From positions 1 to 26,674 of the forward strand of contig JAEWBD010000232.1 of assembly GCA_023391315.1 (NCBI GenBank): 26,674 nucleotides of DNA, given 5' to 3'. Position 1 is the stretch's first letter. The number at the start of each line of letters is the position of its first letter. Shown here one piece after another: positions 1-8,407 of this stretch. Source of the stretch: Bacteroidota bacterium. GTDB lineage: Bacteria; Bacteroidota; Bacteroidia; Chitinophagales; Chitinophagaceae. Both the position numbers and the translations under genes were made by a program. The notes beneath the pieces are model-generated. The model was not told where the DNA came from. It ran no database searches and saw only the letters and a list, made by a program, of their open reading frames with translations.

Positions 1-3000
1 GATTGGTAAAGAGCCTGTTTATCTGCGCTTTATCGGCAAACACTTCCGCATTGCCCTCTTCAGCCGTAAAGGTGATAACAAGTTTAGGGTCGGCCTTATA
101 TAAATTCACCAGGTTTTGAATGAGCGCATTTATATCAAAATGTTCAGGGTTTGTATTTTCAATATTGGCAAACTGCGAAAAATCACCCGCAATTTTTGAA
201 AGCTGGTCAATCTGCTCTATCAGGGTAGACGCTAATTTTTTCGAAAGGTCCACGGCATTGGGGGAATTTTCTTCCATAGCCCGCTGTAAGTATTGTATGC
301 TCAGCTTCATTGGCGTTAAAGGGTTTTTTATTTCATGCGCCACCTGCCTTGCCATTTCACGCCATGCGCCCTCCCGTTCGCTTTTGGCAAGGGCTTCGGC
401 GCTTTTACCAAGCTGTTTTACCATCTTATTATATTCTTTTACCAGCATGCCTATTTCATCATTTCTTTTCCATGAAATTGCCTCGTTGGCCGTTCCTATT
501 TTTATTTCTTTCATCTTGCTGCCTATCAGCTCAAGCGACGAAGTAATGCGGCCTGTGAGCGTTACCGAAATAGCCCCGGAGAAAATAAAGATGAGCGCAT
601 TTAAAATAATAAGCGTGATAAGAAATCCTGAAATCTCATCTTTCAACTCATCCTGCGAGCTTAATGAAGGAATGTTTAAATAAGCTATCGTTTCGTCATG
701 CTCGCCTTTGATAGGTGTGTATATGCTTTGAAAAGAAAAGCTGCCAATCTGTTCTGTATGCACAAACCTTGTGCTTTGATTATAATGAAGCTCATAGTAG
801 GCTTCGGGGTCTATGCGCTTGCTTAAGATTTGCTGTGTATAAATATAAGGCTGAGACGAAACGCTCATCGTTCCGTCTTTACGATAAAGATTAATATCGG
901 TATTATGAATAGAAGCTATATCGGCTATCTTTTTTTCAAATTCACCGTTATCATTAAAATCTTCTATATCAGAATCAGCATTAACAATTGTAAACTTTAG
1001 TGCCTGCTGAATTTCGTTTGATATAATCTGAGACGTATTATACAATTCAGTGGTGGTATTTCTTTTAAACCTTAAAATAAAAAACGATATAGTGCCCGTG
1101 CCGATAATAAGGAATGATATAAAACTTACACCGATAATAGTGGTTTGAATCTGCGTTCGTATATTAAAACGGAACAAATTTCTGAAGCTGAATTTAGCGC
1201 CGCGGTTTTGTATTAAATACCGGCTGTTATGCACCAAAAAAGAAAGCAGTATGAATATGATAAACAGGTAAGAGAAAAGGGTGATGAAATTAAAGAACGC
1301 ATCATTCTTGCGGGCAATTACAAGCAGCTTGTTGTTACCGGCATTATACCAAAGCTGGTTATATCCAAGCGAATCTTTAAAAGCGTATCCCGTTTTAGGG
1401 ATCTGGCCAGCAGTAACAGAATCCGAAAAATTAAAACCGGTGAAAGGGCTTACCAGTTTACGGTTATCATACACGCCAAGCACATAATCGGTGCTTCCCG
1501 CTAATATATTATTCGTTCGCCTGAACAATTCAGGCACCAGGCTGGTGCTTTCAAATAGTTTCGGTTGTATTAAAACAAACAAAGAGCCGAGAAAAACAGA
1601 ATCACTGCTTACCTTTTTCTGAAAAATATAATTATAGTTATTCTGATTATTCCTGTAAACGTAAAGGCCTTCATAAGACGTAGGCCTGGCGCGGTTTTCC
1701 AACACCGAATTTATTACAGTATAGCTTGCAGAATCATTGTTGAATAAAGGATGATTGCTGGAATCGAATGTATAAATTTTTGTATTGTATTTGGCAAGAT
1801 AGGCTGAAAGGTTTTTATTAATAAGGCTGTCTTTTATATACTGGTTATCGCTTTCGTTTTTAAACCTGTAAAAATTATTCTTCAGAAATTCATCGGAAAA
1901 GCTGTTCAGTGTTATGCGTACAAGAAAGGCGCCGGAAGAATCTGTTTGCTCCTGCAGGTTCCTGGCTACAAGTAAGCGCTTCTCTTTCTCTGTAGCCTTA
2001 TTCTGATAAACAATAACAGAAGAAGCCAGCGCCGTTAATATAAGCGCCCATATAATGAAATAGGGAGAGCTTGCCAGCGAAGTAAAGGAAGGATTATCGT
2101 TGTAACGAATGAAAACTACAAGCACCAGCATAAAACCGGTAACGGTTAAGAGCATCTTTGCATCTATTGTAAAAACAGGCAATGAGATAAGCAGGAAGCT
2201 TACCGAAAGCATGATAATAAATTGCCAGAATAAGAGCAATTTGGTTTGTGATGCAAGCTGCACCAGCATTCCGGTAAAATACAGCCATATGTATAGTAAT
2301 ATACAAATAACAACAAAGCCGGTAAATGAAAAAAAGCTGAGCGAGAAAAAATCGGCTGCATTAAAACTTATGGTTGAATGTTCAACAAGGCCCGAGATTA
2401 TTTCCGCAACATAAAAGCTCATTAAAGGTATAAGCAGGAAAGATGAATATGTGAGGGCTGTATAGGCAAAAGGCATTTTTTGCAAAGCCGCCCTGGCATT
2501 CGTTTTTATCCGCTTTCTGAAGAAGATAATAACCCATAATGCCAGCAATGCATTTACCAGTAAATCGCCCAGCGATTTGTTTATAAACCCACCGTGGTAA
2601 ATGGCTGGGTTAAACAAGGGCATAGCCCTGTAATTAAACGGCACGGGCAGAAAAAATATAAAAACCCTCAGCAGCAGGAAACACGCTACTAAAAAAATAA
2701 GTGCGCTTCTGAAATTATTTTTTAATGCAATTTCATTAGCAATATTATTTACAAATACAAACAATAAAAGCATGGCGGCAATGCGCAGCAGGATGGATAA
2801 CCCGGTGGGTGAATCGTTATAAGCCTGATTAATTTCTTTTATACTGAACAGCGCTTTGCCAGCCTTGTTTACAACCGGGGACCCCTTGCCAACAGGCGCT
2901 ATTTCGTAAGACTTATCAATATTTTCATTAATGGCAAAATGTGAGCGCAGGTAGTCATTCTCCATAAAATATTCCCAGCGCACCGGTATCATCATTATAA

Positions 3001-3445
3001 AAAGATAATTGGCTTTATTTCTTGTGAATGATGTTTTCGCCAATTCAAAAAACCCGTTTGGATAATTAACAAGATAGCTGCCATAAGGACGTGGCAGATC
3101 ATTTTCTGCAGGCGACATTTTGTTGGTATTCCAAAAAATCTGAACCGGGTTTCCCAGGTCGTTAAGCTGGTAGGCAAATATGCCCTGGGCATCGCTTATA
3201 AGCTGTTCTTTTACTGATGAAAGCTTGTCGGTTATTATTGCATCAACAATGGCGCTATCGTTCAAAATATTTTCAAATGAATTTTCACGGCCCTGTATAT
3301 ATTCCGCTAAAATGCCGGCAACTTTTTCTGAAGACGAACTATAAGAAAAATAGTTGGTAAAAATGAATGAAAGCGTATAAATCCAGGCAGCTACAAAAAA
3401 TAGCCAGGCATTCTTATTAACGGCATGTTTAATGATTTTTATCAA
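1..3445 (-). CDS. Large multi-TM sensor histidine kinase (NtrY-like), 3' end off the window
   Basis: This membrane sensor kinase should autophosphorylate a histidine and pass the phosphate to a response regulator not in view. About 1148 residues are visible. There is one TM helix near residues 12-32, an extracytoplasmic stretch to about 200, a block of hydrophobic helices around 208-467, a second extracytoplasmic stretch, TM helices near 735, 780 and 948, a HAMP-like linker around 965-1015, and a HisKA H-box (VAHEIKNPLTPMK) with His1037. The frame runs off the left edge just as the N-box of the ATPase domain begins (QINRLFTN). No ATG lies near the 5' end. TTG at 3445, overlapping the mazG stop as TTGA, is the best start and suggests translational coupling to mazG. 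The H-box and HAMP place it in the NtrY/PAS-less Bacteroidota kinase type; the signal sensed is unknown. Confidence 0.88.
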   Translation of the reverse strand, partial: MIKIIKHAVNKNAWLFFVAAWIYTLSFIFTNYFSYSSSSEKVAGILAEYIQGRENSFENILNDSAIVDAIITDKLSSVKEQLISDAQGIFAYQLNDLGNPVQIFWNTNKMSPAENDLPRPYGSYLVNYPNGFFELAKTSFTRNKANYLFIMMIPVRWEYFMENDYLRSHFAINENIDKSYEIAPVGKGSPVVNKAGKALFSIKEINQAYNDSPTGLSILLRIAAMLLLFVFVNNIANEIALKNNFRSALIFLVACFLLLRVFIFFLPVPFNYRAMPLFNPAIYHGGFINKSLGDLLVNALLALWVIIFFRKRIKTNARAALQKMPFAYTALTYSSFLLIPLMSFYVAEIISGLVEHSTISFNAADFFSLSFFSFTGFVVICILLYIWLYFTGMLVQLASQTKLLLFWQFIIMLSVSFLLISLPVFTIDAKMLLTVTGFMLVLVVFIRYNDNPSFTSLASSPYFIIWALILTALASSVIVYQNKATEKEKRLLVARNLQEQTDSSGAFLVRITLNSFSDEFLKNNFYRFKNESDNQYIKDSLINKNLSAYLAKYNTKIYTFDSSNHPLFNNDSASYTVINSVLENRARPTSYEGLYVYRNNQNNYNYIFQKKVSSDSVFLGSLFVLIQPKLFESTSLVPELFRRTNNILAGSTDYVLGVYDNRKLVSPFTGFNFSDSVTAGQIPKTGYAFKDSLGYNQLWYNAGNNKLLVIARKNDAFFNFITLFSYLFIIFILLSFLVHNSRYLIQNRGAKFSFRNLFRFNIRTQIQTTIIGVSFISFLIIGTGTISFFILRFKRNTTTELYNTSQIISNEIQQALKFTIVNADSDIEDFNDNGEFEKKIADIASIHNTDINLYRKDGTMSVSSQPYIYTQQILSKRIDPEAYYELHYNQSTRFVHTEQIGSFSFQSIYTPIKGEHDETIAYLNIPSLSSQDELKDEISGFLITLIILNALIFIFSGAISVTLTGRITSSLELIGSKMKEIKIGTANEAISWKRNDEIGMLVKEYNKMVKQLGKSAEALAKSEREGAWREMARQVAHEIKNPLTPMKLSIQYLQRAMEENSPNAVDLSKKLASTLIEQIDQLSKIAGDFSQFANIENTNPEHFDINALIQNLVNLYKADPKLVITFTAEEGNAEVFADKAQINRLFTN

Positions 3446-4215
3446 GCAACAGGATTTTCTTTTTTCACAATATTCCAGATAGCGTCCATCTCTTCAAGGC
3501 TCATATCATATAAATTTTTGCCTTCCGCTTTTGCAGCAGCCTCCATTTTGGTAAACCGGTTAATAAATTTTTTATTGGTTTTTTCCAATGCATTTTCAGC
3601 ATCTGTATTCAAAAACCGTGCATAATTAACCAGGCTAAAAAGCACATCACCCAGCTCCTCTTCCACTTCTGCAGGATTGTTATTATTTACGGCCTGCTGC
3701 AGTTCCTGCATTTCTTCTTCCACTTTTAGCCAAACATCTTCTTTATGCTTCCATTCAAAACCCACCTGCCTGGCTTTTTCCTGTATGCGGGCTGCTTTTA
3801 CAACTGCCGGCAGCGAACCAGGCACACCGCTTAACACAGATGTTTTCCCTTCCTTCAGTTTAATTTTTTCCCAGTTCTTTTTTACATCTTCATCATCATT
3901 CACTTTTACATCGCCATAAATATGCGGGTGCCGCACAATCAGCTTATTGCAAATTGTTTCCAGCACATCATTCAGCGTAAACTGGTTTTGCTCTTTTGCA
4001 ATGCGTGCATAAAACAGCACATGCAATAATATATCGCCCAGTTCTTCTTTAATACCATTCCAGTTTTCTTCTGTAATCGCATCGGCCAGTTCATACGTTT
4101 CTTCAATCGTCATTTGCCTTAGTGTTTGAATGGTCTGCTTTTTATCCCAGGGGCATTTTTCACGCAGGTCATCCATTATGTTTACCAGTCTTTCAAAATT
4201 TTCTTTGTATTCCAT
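3442..4215 (-). CDS. mazG: MazG, nucleoside triphosphate pyrophosphohydrolase
   Basis: MazG hydrolyses (d)NTPs to the monophosphate and pyrophosphate in the cytoplasm, acting as a house-cleaning and stringent-response-modulating enzyme. At 257 aa it has the usual length of the two-domain form. The N-terminal MazG domain has the signature CPWDKKQT followed by IEETYELADAI and KEELGDILLHVLF, which hold the acidic Mg2+-binding EExxE and ExxD residues. The second domain repeats the pattern as VEEEMQELQQAV and VEEELGDVLFSLVNYAR. The ATG at 4215 directly precedes MEYKENFERLVNIMDDLREKCPW, the normal N-terminus. Its stop overlaps the likely start of the downstream kinase by two bases, so the two are probably co-transcribed. 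Confidence 0.95.
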   Translation of the reverse strand: MEYKENFERLVNIMDDLREKCPWDKKQTIQTLRQMTIEETYELADAITEENWNGIKEELGDILLHVLFYARIAKEQNQFTLNDVLETICNKLIVRHPHIYGDVKVNDDEDVKKNWEKIKLKEGKTSVLSGVPGSLPAVVKAARIQEKARQVGFEWKHKEDVWLKVEEEMQELQQAVNNNNPAEVEEELGDVLFSLVNYARFLNTDAENALEKTNKKFINRFTKMEAAAKAEGKNLYDMSLEEMDAIWNIVKKENPVA

Positions 4216-4525
4216 TTTAAATATTTATCAGAAGTCATAATCGAATTAATTCAGCAAAGAAGTTGCCTGCGTTAATAAAAAATATCATCATCTACGGTCA
4301 AACGCTTCAGGTGGTTATATACATGAACTACTCTCCAGGAAAGCTTCCGGCCATTATTATTATTATTTATATCAACTTAATAACTCAACCCTGCTGTTAA
4401 GCATTGTTTCCATCCTCCTTTAAAGCCAGGGTGCTTAATTTTCACTAAAAATACACAAGGCATTTTAAGCAGCAATATATACCTTGCCGCACATTTTTTC
4501 GTTAATGATGAATCAAAGTATAATT
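4216..4525. other. Divergent intergenic region, mazG / secreted protein
   Basis: This stretch of about 310 bp separates divergent genes. I see no coding sequence. It holds a short (ATT)n run near 4351-4367. A weak -7-like string toward the plus strand (ATACCTTGC near 4480) lacks one T of the TAnnTTTG consensus and has no clear -33 partner. No clear promoter toward mazG was found either; CTTCTTTG on the minus strand matches only 6 of 8 positions. Confidence 0.4.
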
Positions 4526-5353
4526 ATGAAGAAAAGCGTGCTGCTGTTAACTTTTATTTTGGTTTTCCATTTTGCAAATGCCCAGTTTTATTATAATGAT
4601 GTGGTTGATTTAAAAGCATCGAATAAAACGTACGCCAATCTTGTAAAGAATAATGTGCAGGAAATTACCGCAACCAGCATGGAAAGCGATAATACGCCGG
4701 CAGCGGGATTTGCCTATTCCAAAATACTGAAGGATAATGGTGCTGTTGCCATAACGCATACAGTGCTTGAAACCGGTGGCGTTTCTGATGATTATGACAA
4801 TTATACAAACGGGCTTATTTCAAAATCGCAGGATGTTGCAGACAGTGTTTCCACAATAGTGGAATATACTTATGACAATGAAGGAAAAATATTAACCGTT
4901 AAAACGCAAACCGACGACACAACCATGGATACGCATAGCACAGAGTTGCATCAATGGTTTTACTCTGGTTCTGTTCCGGACTCTATGTTACGCATAAAAA
5001 ATGGCGGTGATACAACTGTTATTCAGTTTAAAAAAGATGGAAATCAAAATATAGCTGAAGAATTATGGCTTAAGAGAGGACGGTTAATTGAACATTACTT
5101 TTATTATTACAACGATAAAAATTTGCTTACCGATATTGTTCGCTTTAATACAAAAGCGCAGCAAATGCTGCCGGATTATATGTTTGAATATAATGAGGAT
5201 GCAACCATTTCGCAGCTAACACAAATTCCGCAAGGCTCATCAGATTATGTTATATGGCAATATATATATGATGAACGCGGGCTTAAAACAAAAGATGTTT
5301 TGTTTGATAAGCATAAACAATTACTGGGTACTATTAATTATACATATCGCTAA
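4526..5353 (+). CDS. Secreted protein of unknown function with YD/RHS-like segments
   Basis: I cannot assign a function. From the ATG at 4526 the protein is 275 aa and starts with a clear Sec signal peptide (MKKSVLLLTFILVFHF, then ANAQ before the predicted cut). An in-frame ATG at 4484 would add 14 residues ahead of the signal peptide and is less likely. The mature part contains repeated short patterns such as VEYTYDNEGKILTV, FEYNEDATISQL and WQYIYDERGLKTKD, which resemble the beta-hairpin YD/RHS repeats of Bacteroidota surface proteins, though too few to call a full RHS protein. It is probably periplasmic or exported. It faces the convergent lipoprotein gene across a small MITE-like element. 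No neighbour suggests a pathway. Confidence 0.8.
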   Translation: MKKSVLLLTFILVFHFANAQFYYNDVVDLKASNKTYANLVKNNVQEITATSMESDNTPAAGFAYSKILKDNGAVAITHTVLETGGVSDDYDNYTNGLISKSQDVADSVSTIVEYTYDNEGKILTVKTQTDDTTMDTHSTELHQWFYSGSVPDSMLRIKNGGDTTVIQFKKDGNQNIAEELWLKRGRLIEHYFYYYNDKNLLTDIVRFNTKAQQMLPDYMFEYNEDATISQLTQIPQGSSDYVIWQYIYDERGLKTKDVLFDKHKQLLGTINYTYR

Positions 5354-5377
5354 GCTGTTTAATAAATCTTCAATCAC

Positions 5378-5553
5378 TAAGAGGCTGTCTAAAAATAGAA
5401 TTTTCAACCACCATTAAGCACGTTTTTAAATGTCAGGAGGTTTGAATTAAACATAACAAGACTGTCGCCATACCCGGTCCGATCGGTAGCTGCACTGTCT
5501 ATATTTTTTAATATTATACAAAGAATAAGAAATCTTTTTTAAACAGGTTCTAA
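5378..5553. mobile_element. MITE-like element with imperfect terminal inverted repeats and TAA target duplication
   Basis: Left end 5381-5395 reads GAGGCTGTCTAAAAA. The reverse complement of the right end (5550 inward) reads GAACCTGTTTAAAAA, and 12 of 15 positions agree. Both ends are flanked directly by TAA (5378-5380 and 5551-5553), as expected for a 3-bp target duplication. The 170-bp interior has no coding frame of note, so it would be a non-autonomous derivative or the fused ends of a deleted insertion sequence. The GAGGCTGT-type end and TNA-type duplication are reminiscent of some IS5-family groups, but I cannot assign a family. The right TAA supplies two bases of the stop codon of the lipoprotein gene at 5550. 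Confidence 0.5.
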
Positions 5554-6329
5554 GGCTTCACTGCCAAATATTGCTCCACATCCGGATACGGAAGTGTAAC
5601 TATAGTTGCACCAACATAATACGGCGCAATTTCATAAGCATTATAATATAATTGTAAACCACTATCGGTAAAAAAGATATTTTCCGGCAATACAAATTTG
5701 TTATCATCAAATGTATAGATAGTGGAATTTACAGGCGTTCCTGCAGGTATTTTAAGCTGCTCCCTGAATTTCCTTTCGGCCTCAGCCGTTAACCCCGGTA
5801 TATTTTTAATCACATCTTCCTGTGCGAGTTTCTTCCCGGTTTCAGCATTAAACAACAATGAGTAAGTGTTAGAATTTGGATGCGCGCCGCCGGTAAATGT
5901 AAAAGCCTCCAACTTTATATTTATAAGGCTATCAGTTTGTTTTACCACGCTGCCATTTAACTTTCCTTCCCAACTTATTGCCGGGCCGTCCGGAAATTGC
6001 GTTTTTACTTTCTTATATGCATCAACAAAACCGGCAACCAATGAATCGTAACCTGTATATGATCTGCCTTCTTCACCTAATGTTTTTTGAGCAACAATAA
6101 AAACATAATCATTAATTCTTTTGGCAGCAATCGTATCACCTTCGGTAATGGGAATATTTATTGCGGCCTTTGTGCAGGAATCGCAACCCGGCGTTAATTC
6201 GGCCTTAAAGCTTTTGCCGGTAAAAGTTAGTATTGAAGATTCATTTTCCTGTGCGTTGTTTACGGGCGAATTGCAGGCAAATAATACAAAAGGCAAAACA
6301 ATAGTTGCGATATATGATGATGTTTTCAT
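5550..6329 (-). CDS. DUF4163/DUF3298 (RsiV-like) lipoprotein
   Basis: This 259-aa protein starts with a lipoprotein signal whose lipobox LFAC places the acylated Cys at residue 19, so it should be anchored in a membrane facing the periplasm. A CxxC pair follows at Cys49/Cys52. The middle (about 55-140) matches DUF4163 in style. The segment FTGGAHPNSNTYSLLFNAETG leads into a DUF3298-type C-terminus ending in YEIAPYYVGATIVTLPYPD. This two-domain arrangement is shared with RsiV/PdaC-type proteins, some of which bind lysozyme or peptidoglycan; the role here is not known. The reading frame stops with TAG, of which TA belongs to the target duplication of the adjacent MITE-like element and G is that element's terminal base. 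The gene is divergent from the efflux regulator. Confidence 0.82.
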   Translation of the reverse strand: MKTSSYIATIVLPFVLFACNSPVNNAQENESSILTFTGKSFKAELTPGCDSCTKAAINIPITEGDTIAAKRINDYVFIVAQKTLGEEGRSYTGYDSLVAGFVDAYKKVKTQFPDGPAISWEGKLNGSVVKQTDSLINIKLEAFTFTGGAHPNSNTYSLLFNAETGKKLAQEDVIKNIPGLTAEAERKFREQLKIPAGTPVNSTIYTFDDNKFVLPENIFFTDSGLQLYYNAYEIAPYYVGATIVTLPYPDVEQYLAVKP

Positions 6330-6344
6330 TGATGCTTTTGAGAC

Positions 6345-6374
6345 TTGAGAAAGTTTTATTAGAAATTACCTTTG
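6345..6374 (+). promoter_or_regulatory. Possible upstream promoter toward tetR
   Basis: TTG at 6345-6347, a 19-bp spacer and TACCTTTG at 6367-6374 match the Bacteroidota -33/-7 pattern. A perfect 15-bp palindrome TTTGCGCAGCGCAAA (6371-6385) overlaps the -7 box. It would give a longer leader for tetR than the promoter at 6459. It could be fortuitous, since it lies close to the start of the divergent lipoprotein gene. Confidence 0.35.
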
Positions 6375-6449
6375 CGCAGCGCAAATTACAATTCCCTCCC
6401 GTAAAATGACCACCCGTAAAAATTCTGTGAAAAAGAAATAAAAAAAGTT

Positions 6450-6489
6450 AATTAAACGTTTGTTTAAATTAAACAAGCGTTTAATTTTG
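6450..6489 (+). promoter_or_regulatory. tetR-efflux operon promoter with overlapping palindromic operator
   Basis: Bases 6451-6485 form a near-perfect palindrome: two 17-bp arms of ATTAAACG(T/C)TTGTTTAA type around one central base, with 16 of 17 pairs matching. One further pair extends it to 6450-6486. Embedded in it are TTTG (6459-6462) and, 19 bp on, TAATTTTG (6482-6489), a textbook -33/-7 promoter. A dimeric TetR-type repressor bound here would block RNA polymerase directly, implying autorepression of the whole efflux operon until a ligand is bound. The expected transcription start near 6495 leaves almost no leader for the first ATG at 6503, which argues for a later start codon. Confidence 0.65.
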
Positions 6490-6568
6490 CGTTTTAAATT
6501 TTATGAATCATGAATCCGCCTATGTACGCAGCGGGGTTTTCATGAAACGATTGAAAAAACTTATACGA

Positions 6569-7186
6569 ATGAAAGACAAACGGCAACTGATTATGGAAGC
6601 AACCCTTTTTCTCTTTGCAGAAAAAGGATATGAAGGCACTTCTATAAGAGATATTGCAGAGAAAGCGAACGTGAATGTTGCCATGGTAAATTATTATTTT
6701 GGAAGCAAGGAGAAACTGTTTGAAGAGATTGTAAAACTCAAGTCTTCCACCACCCGCCTGCAGCTTGATGAAATAGCCAGCAATAAATCACTCACCTCTA
6801 TTGAAAAAGTGGAAATGGTTATTGATTCATTTATTGAAAGGCTGTTTACACACAGGGTATTTCACCGCCTTATTCACCAGGAACTCATTTTAAACCAGCG
6901 CGAAGCATTACAATGTTCTATTGTTAATAATCTTTTGCCCAATGCTTCCATCATAAAACAGGTTATAGAAACAGGTATTAAAAAAGGTGAATTTAAAAAA
7001 GTTGATGTGGAAACAACCATCGCCACATTAATAGGAACCATCAACCAGATTTTACTTTCAAAAAAAATGTGCAACAGGCTCATGGGTAAACCCGACGATT
7101 ACGTGCCTTATGAAGATGCGAAATTTAAAAAACGTGTATCGGTGCATTTAAAGCAACTGATGCATGCCCATCTTTCAAATAAATAA
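6569..7186 (+). CDS. TetR/AcrR-family transcriptional regulator of the efflux operon
   Basis: This is a DNA-binding repressor. The N-terminal HTH is clear: RQLIMEATLFLFAEKGYEGTSIRDIAEKANVNVAMVNYYFGSKEKLF, in which SIRDIAEKANVNVAMVNYYF is the recognition unit. The remaining 150 or so residues form the usual variable ligand-binding domain. In-frame ATGs exist at 6503, 6542 and 6569. I chose 6569 because it gives the standard distance to the HTH and a leader of about 70 nt from the promoter overlapping the palindrome; 6542 is the next best. The adaptor gene starts 15 bp downstream, so it heads the operon. Its likely operator is the palindrome at 6450-6486. The inducing ligand cannot be read from the sequence. 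Confidence 0.92.
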   Translation: MKDKRQLIMEATLFLFAEKGYEGTSIRDIAEKANVNVAMVNYYFGSKEKLFEEIVKLKSSTTRLQLDEIASNKSLTSIEKVEMVIDSFIERLFTHRVFHRLIHQELILNQREALQCSIVNNLLPNASIIKQVIETGIKKGEFKKVDVETTIATLIGTINQILLSKKMCNRLMGKPDDYVPYEDAKFKKRVSVHLKQLMHAHLSNK

Positions 7187-7201
7187 AAAAACCAGGAATT
7201 T

Positions 7202-8248
7202 ATGGAGCAGGAACAACAGCAACCGAAAAAGAAATCACCAGTCCGCTACGTAATTATAGCAATCATTGCAATAGCAGCAGGCATATTTGGATGGACAAAA
7301 ATATCGTATGCCATTACGCATGAAAGCACCGATGACGCACAGGTGGAAACACAAATTTCTCCTGTGTTGCCAAGGGTTAGCGGCTATGTGAAAATGATCG
7401 CTGTAAAAGATTACGATTCAGTTAAGGCAGGCCAGTTACTAATTGAAATAGATGATGCCGACCTTCAAACGCAACTATTGCAGATGAAGGCGGATTATGA
7501 AGCAGCACAGGCGGATATTTTAAATGCGCAGGCTGCTTTAAAGAATGCGCAGATTGGCTTAAGCACCAATCATGGAGATATAAAGCTTTCATCTATTAAA
7601 ATACAGCAGGCAGAAGAAGATTACGAGCGCAATCAAAAATTGTATGCCGACCAGGCTATTACAAAAAAGCAATTGGATGACAGCCGCTTTAATCTTGAAC
7701 AGGCAAAACAGCAAACAGCAAACAATAAAAGCGAACTCTCCACTGCTCAAAGCCGCATTGCTATTTTGCAGGCCGGCCTTGAAAAAGCAAAAGCCGGCCT
7801 GGCCATAAAAGCCGCCGCCATACAGCAACAGCAGTTGAAAATTTCCTATACCAAAGTATATGCACCGCAATCGGGCAAGCTTGGGAAATTAAATATTGTG
7901 TCGGGGCAGTTTGTTCAAGCCGGTTCTCCTTTATTTCAAATTGTAAACGATACCACTTATTGGGTGGTGGCTAACTTTAAAGAAACACAGATAAGAAAAT
8001 TTTATCCGGGCATGCCGGTAGAAATTGAGCTTGATGCCTATCCTGATTCTACGCTGCATGGCAATGTTGCCAGCTTAAGCGAAGCAACAGGTGCAAGATT
8101 CTCTGTATTACCTCCCGATAATGCAAGCGGCAATTTTGTTAAGGTTACACAACGAATCCCCGTTAAGGTAAACATAAACCACGTGAGCGATTACAGCAAT
8201 ATTTTGCGGGCAGGCCTGAGCGCTGATGTTAGCATTAAAGTAAATTAA
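7202..8248 (+). CDS. HlyD/EmrA-family membrane fusion protein (periplasmic adaptor)
   Basis: This protein links the inner-membrane MFS pump to the outer-membrane channel of a tripartite efflux system. The 348-aa protein has a short cytoplasmic tail, one TM helix at about 16-31, then STDDAQVETQISPVLPRVSGYV, a typical EmrA start. The first lipoyl half (VKAGQLLIEIDDADL) ends near residue 88. A long alpha-helical coiled-coil hairpin rich in A, Q and K follows to about residue 215. The second lipoyl half comes next (KISYTKVYAPQSGKLGKL), and then a beta-barrel (PLFQIVNDTTYWVVANFKE). The ATG at 7202 follows AGGAATTT, a usable ribosome site. It sits between the regulator and the pump, as expected for an EmrAB-like operon. 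Confidence 0.93.
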   Translation: MEQEQQQPKKKSPVRYVIIAIIAIAAGIFGWTKISYAITHESTDDAQVETQISPVLPRVSGYVKMIAVKDYDSVKAGQLLIEIDDADLQTQLLQMKADYEAAQADILNAQAALKNAQIGLSTNHGDIKLSSIKIQQAEEDYERNQKLYADQAITKKQLDDSRFNLEQAKQQTANNKSELSTAQSRIAILQAGLEKAKAGLAIKAAAIQQQQLKISYTKVYAPQSGKLGKLNIVSGQFVQAGSPLFQIVNDTTYWVVANFKETQIRKFYPGMPVEIELDAYPDSTLHGNVASLSEATGARFSVLPPDNASGNFVKVTQRIPVKVNINHVSDYSNILRAGLSADVSIKVN

Positions 8249-8407
8249 TATCGTGAAGCGTGAATAGTGAAACATGAATGTAATTGCGCGATTGAATGCA
8301 GGCATTTCAAAAAGAAATGAAAAACAGTAAACGCATTTAACAACAGGAAAAAGTTTCACGATTGACGTTTAATAATTCACGTTACCGTTCACGGCAAAAT
8401 AAACCTC
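8249..8407. repeat. Degenerate CGTGAA-rich repeats in inverted arrangement
   Basis: The gap between adaptor and pump genes has clustered CGTGAA/GTGAA words on the plus strand at 8253-8280 (CGTGAAGCGTGAATAGTGAAA) and the complementary words TTCACG at 8354-8393 (TTTCACGATTGACG, ATTCACGTTACC, GTTCACGG). The two clusters are inverted, so the intervening mRNA could fold back. The words are too irregular for a CRISPR. They resemble the dispersed degenerate repeats seen between genes of some Bacteroidota, which is an impression and not a match. Confidence 0.45.

Noticed and set aside
120..683. Plus-strand open frame of 187 codons
   Set aside because: It is antisense to the HAMP/HisKA part of the large kinase, whose frame shows clear conserved motifs.
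5377..5553. Four-base CTAA target duplication for the MITE-like element
   Set aside because: Taking C at 5550 into the duplication shifts the inverted ends by one base and breaks their alignment; TAA fits both ends.
6503..6568. Upstream ATGs (6503, 6542) for the TetR gene
   Set aside because: The promoter overlapping the palindrome would start transcription near 6495, leaving almost no leader for 6503, and the added residues do not resemble the family. 6542 remains possible.
8249..8407. CRISPR-like array
   Set aside because: The repeated words are short, degenerate and unevenly spaced, with no constant-length spacers and no cas genes in the window.
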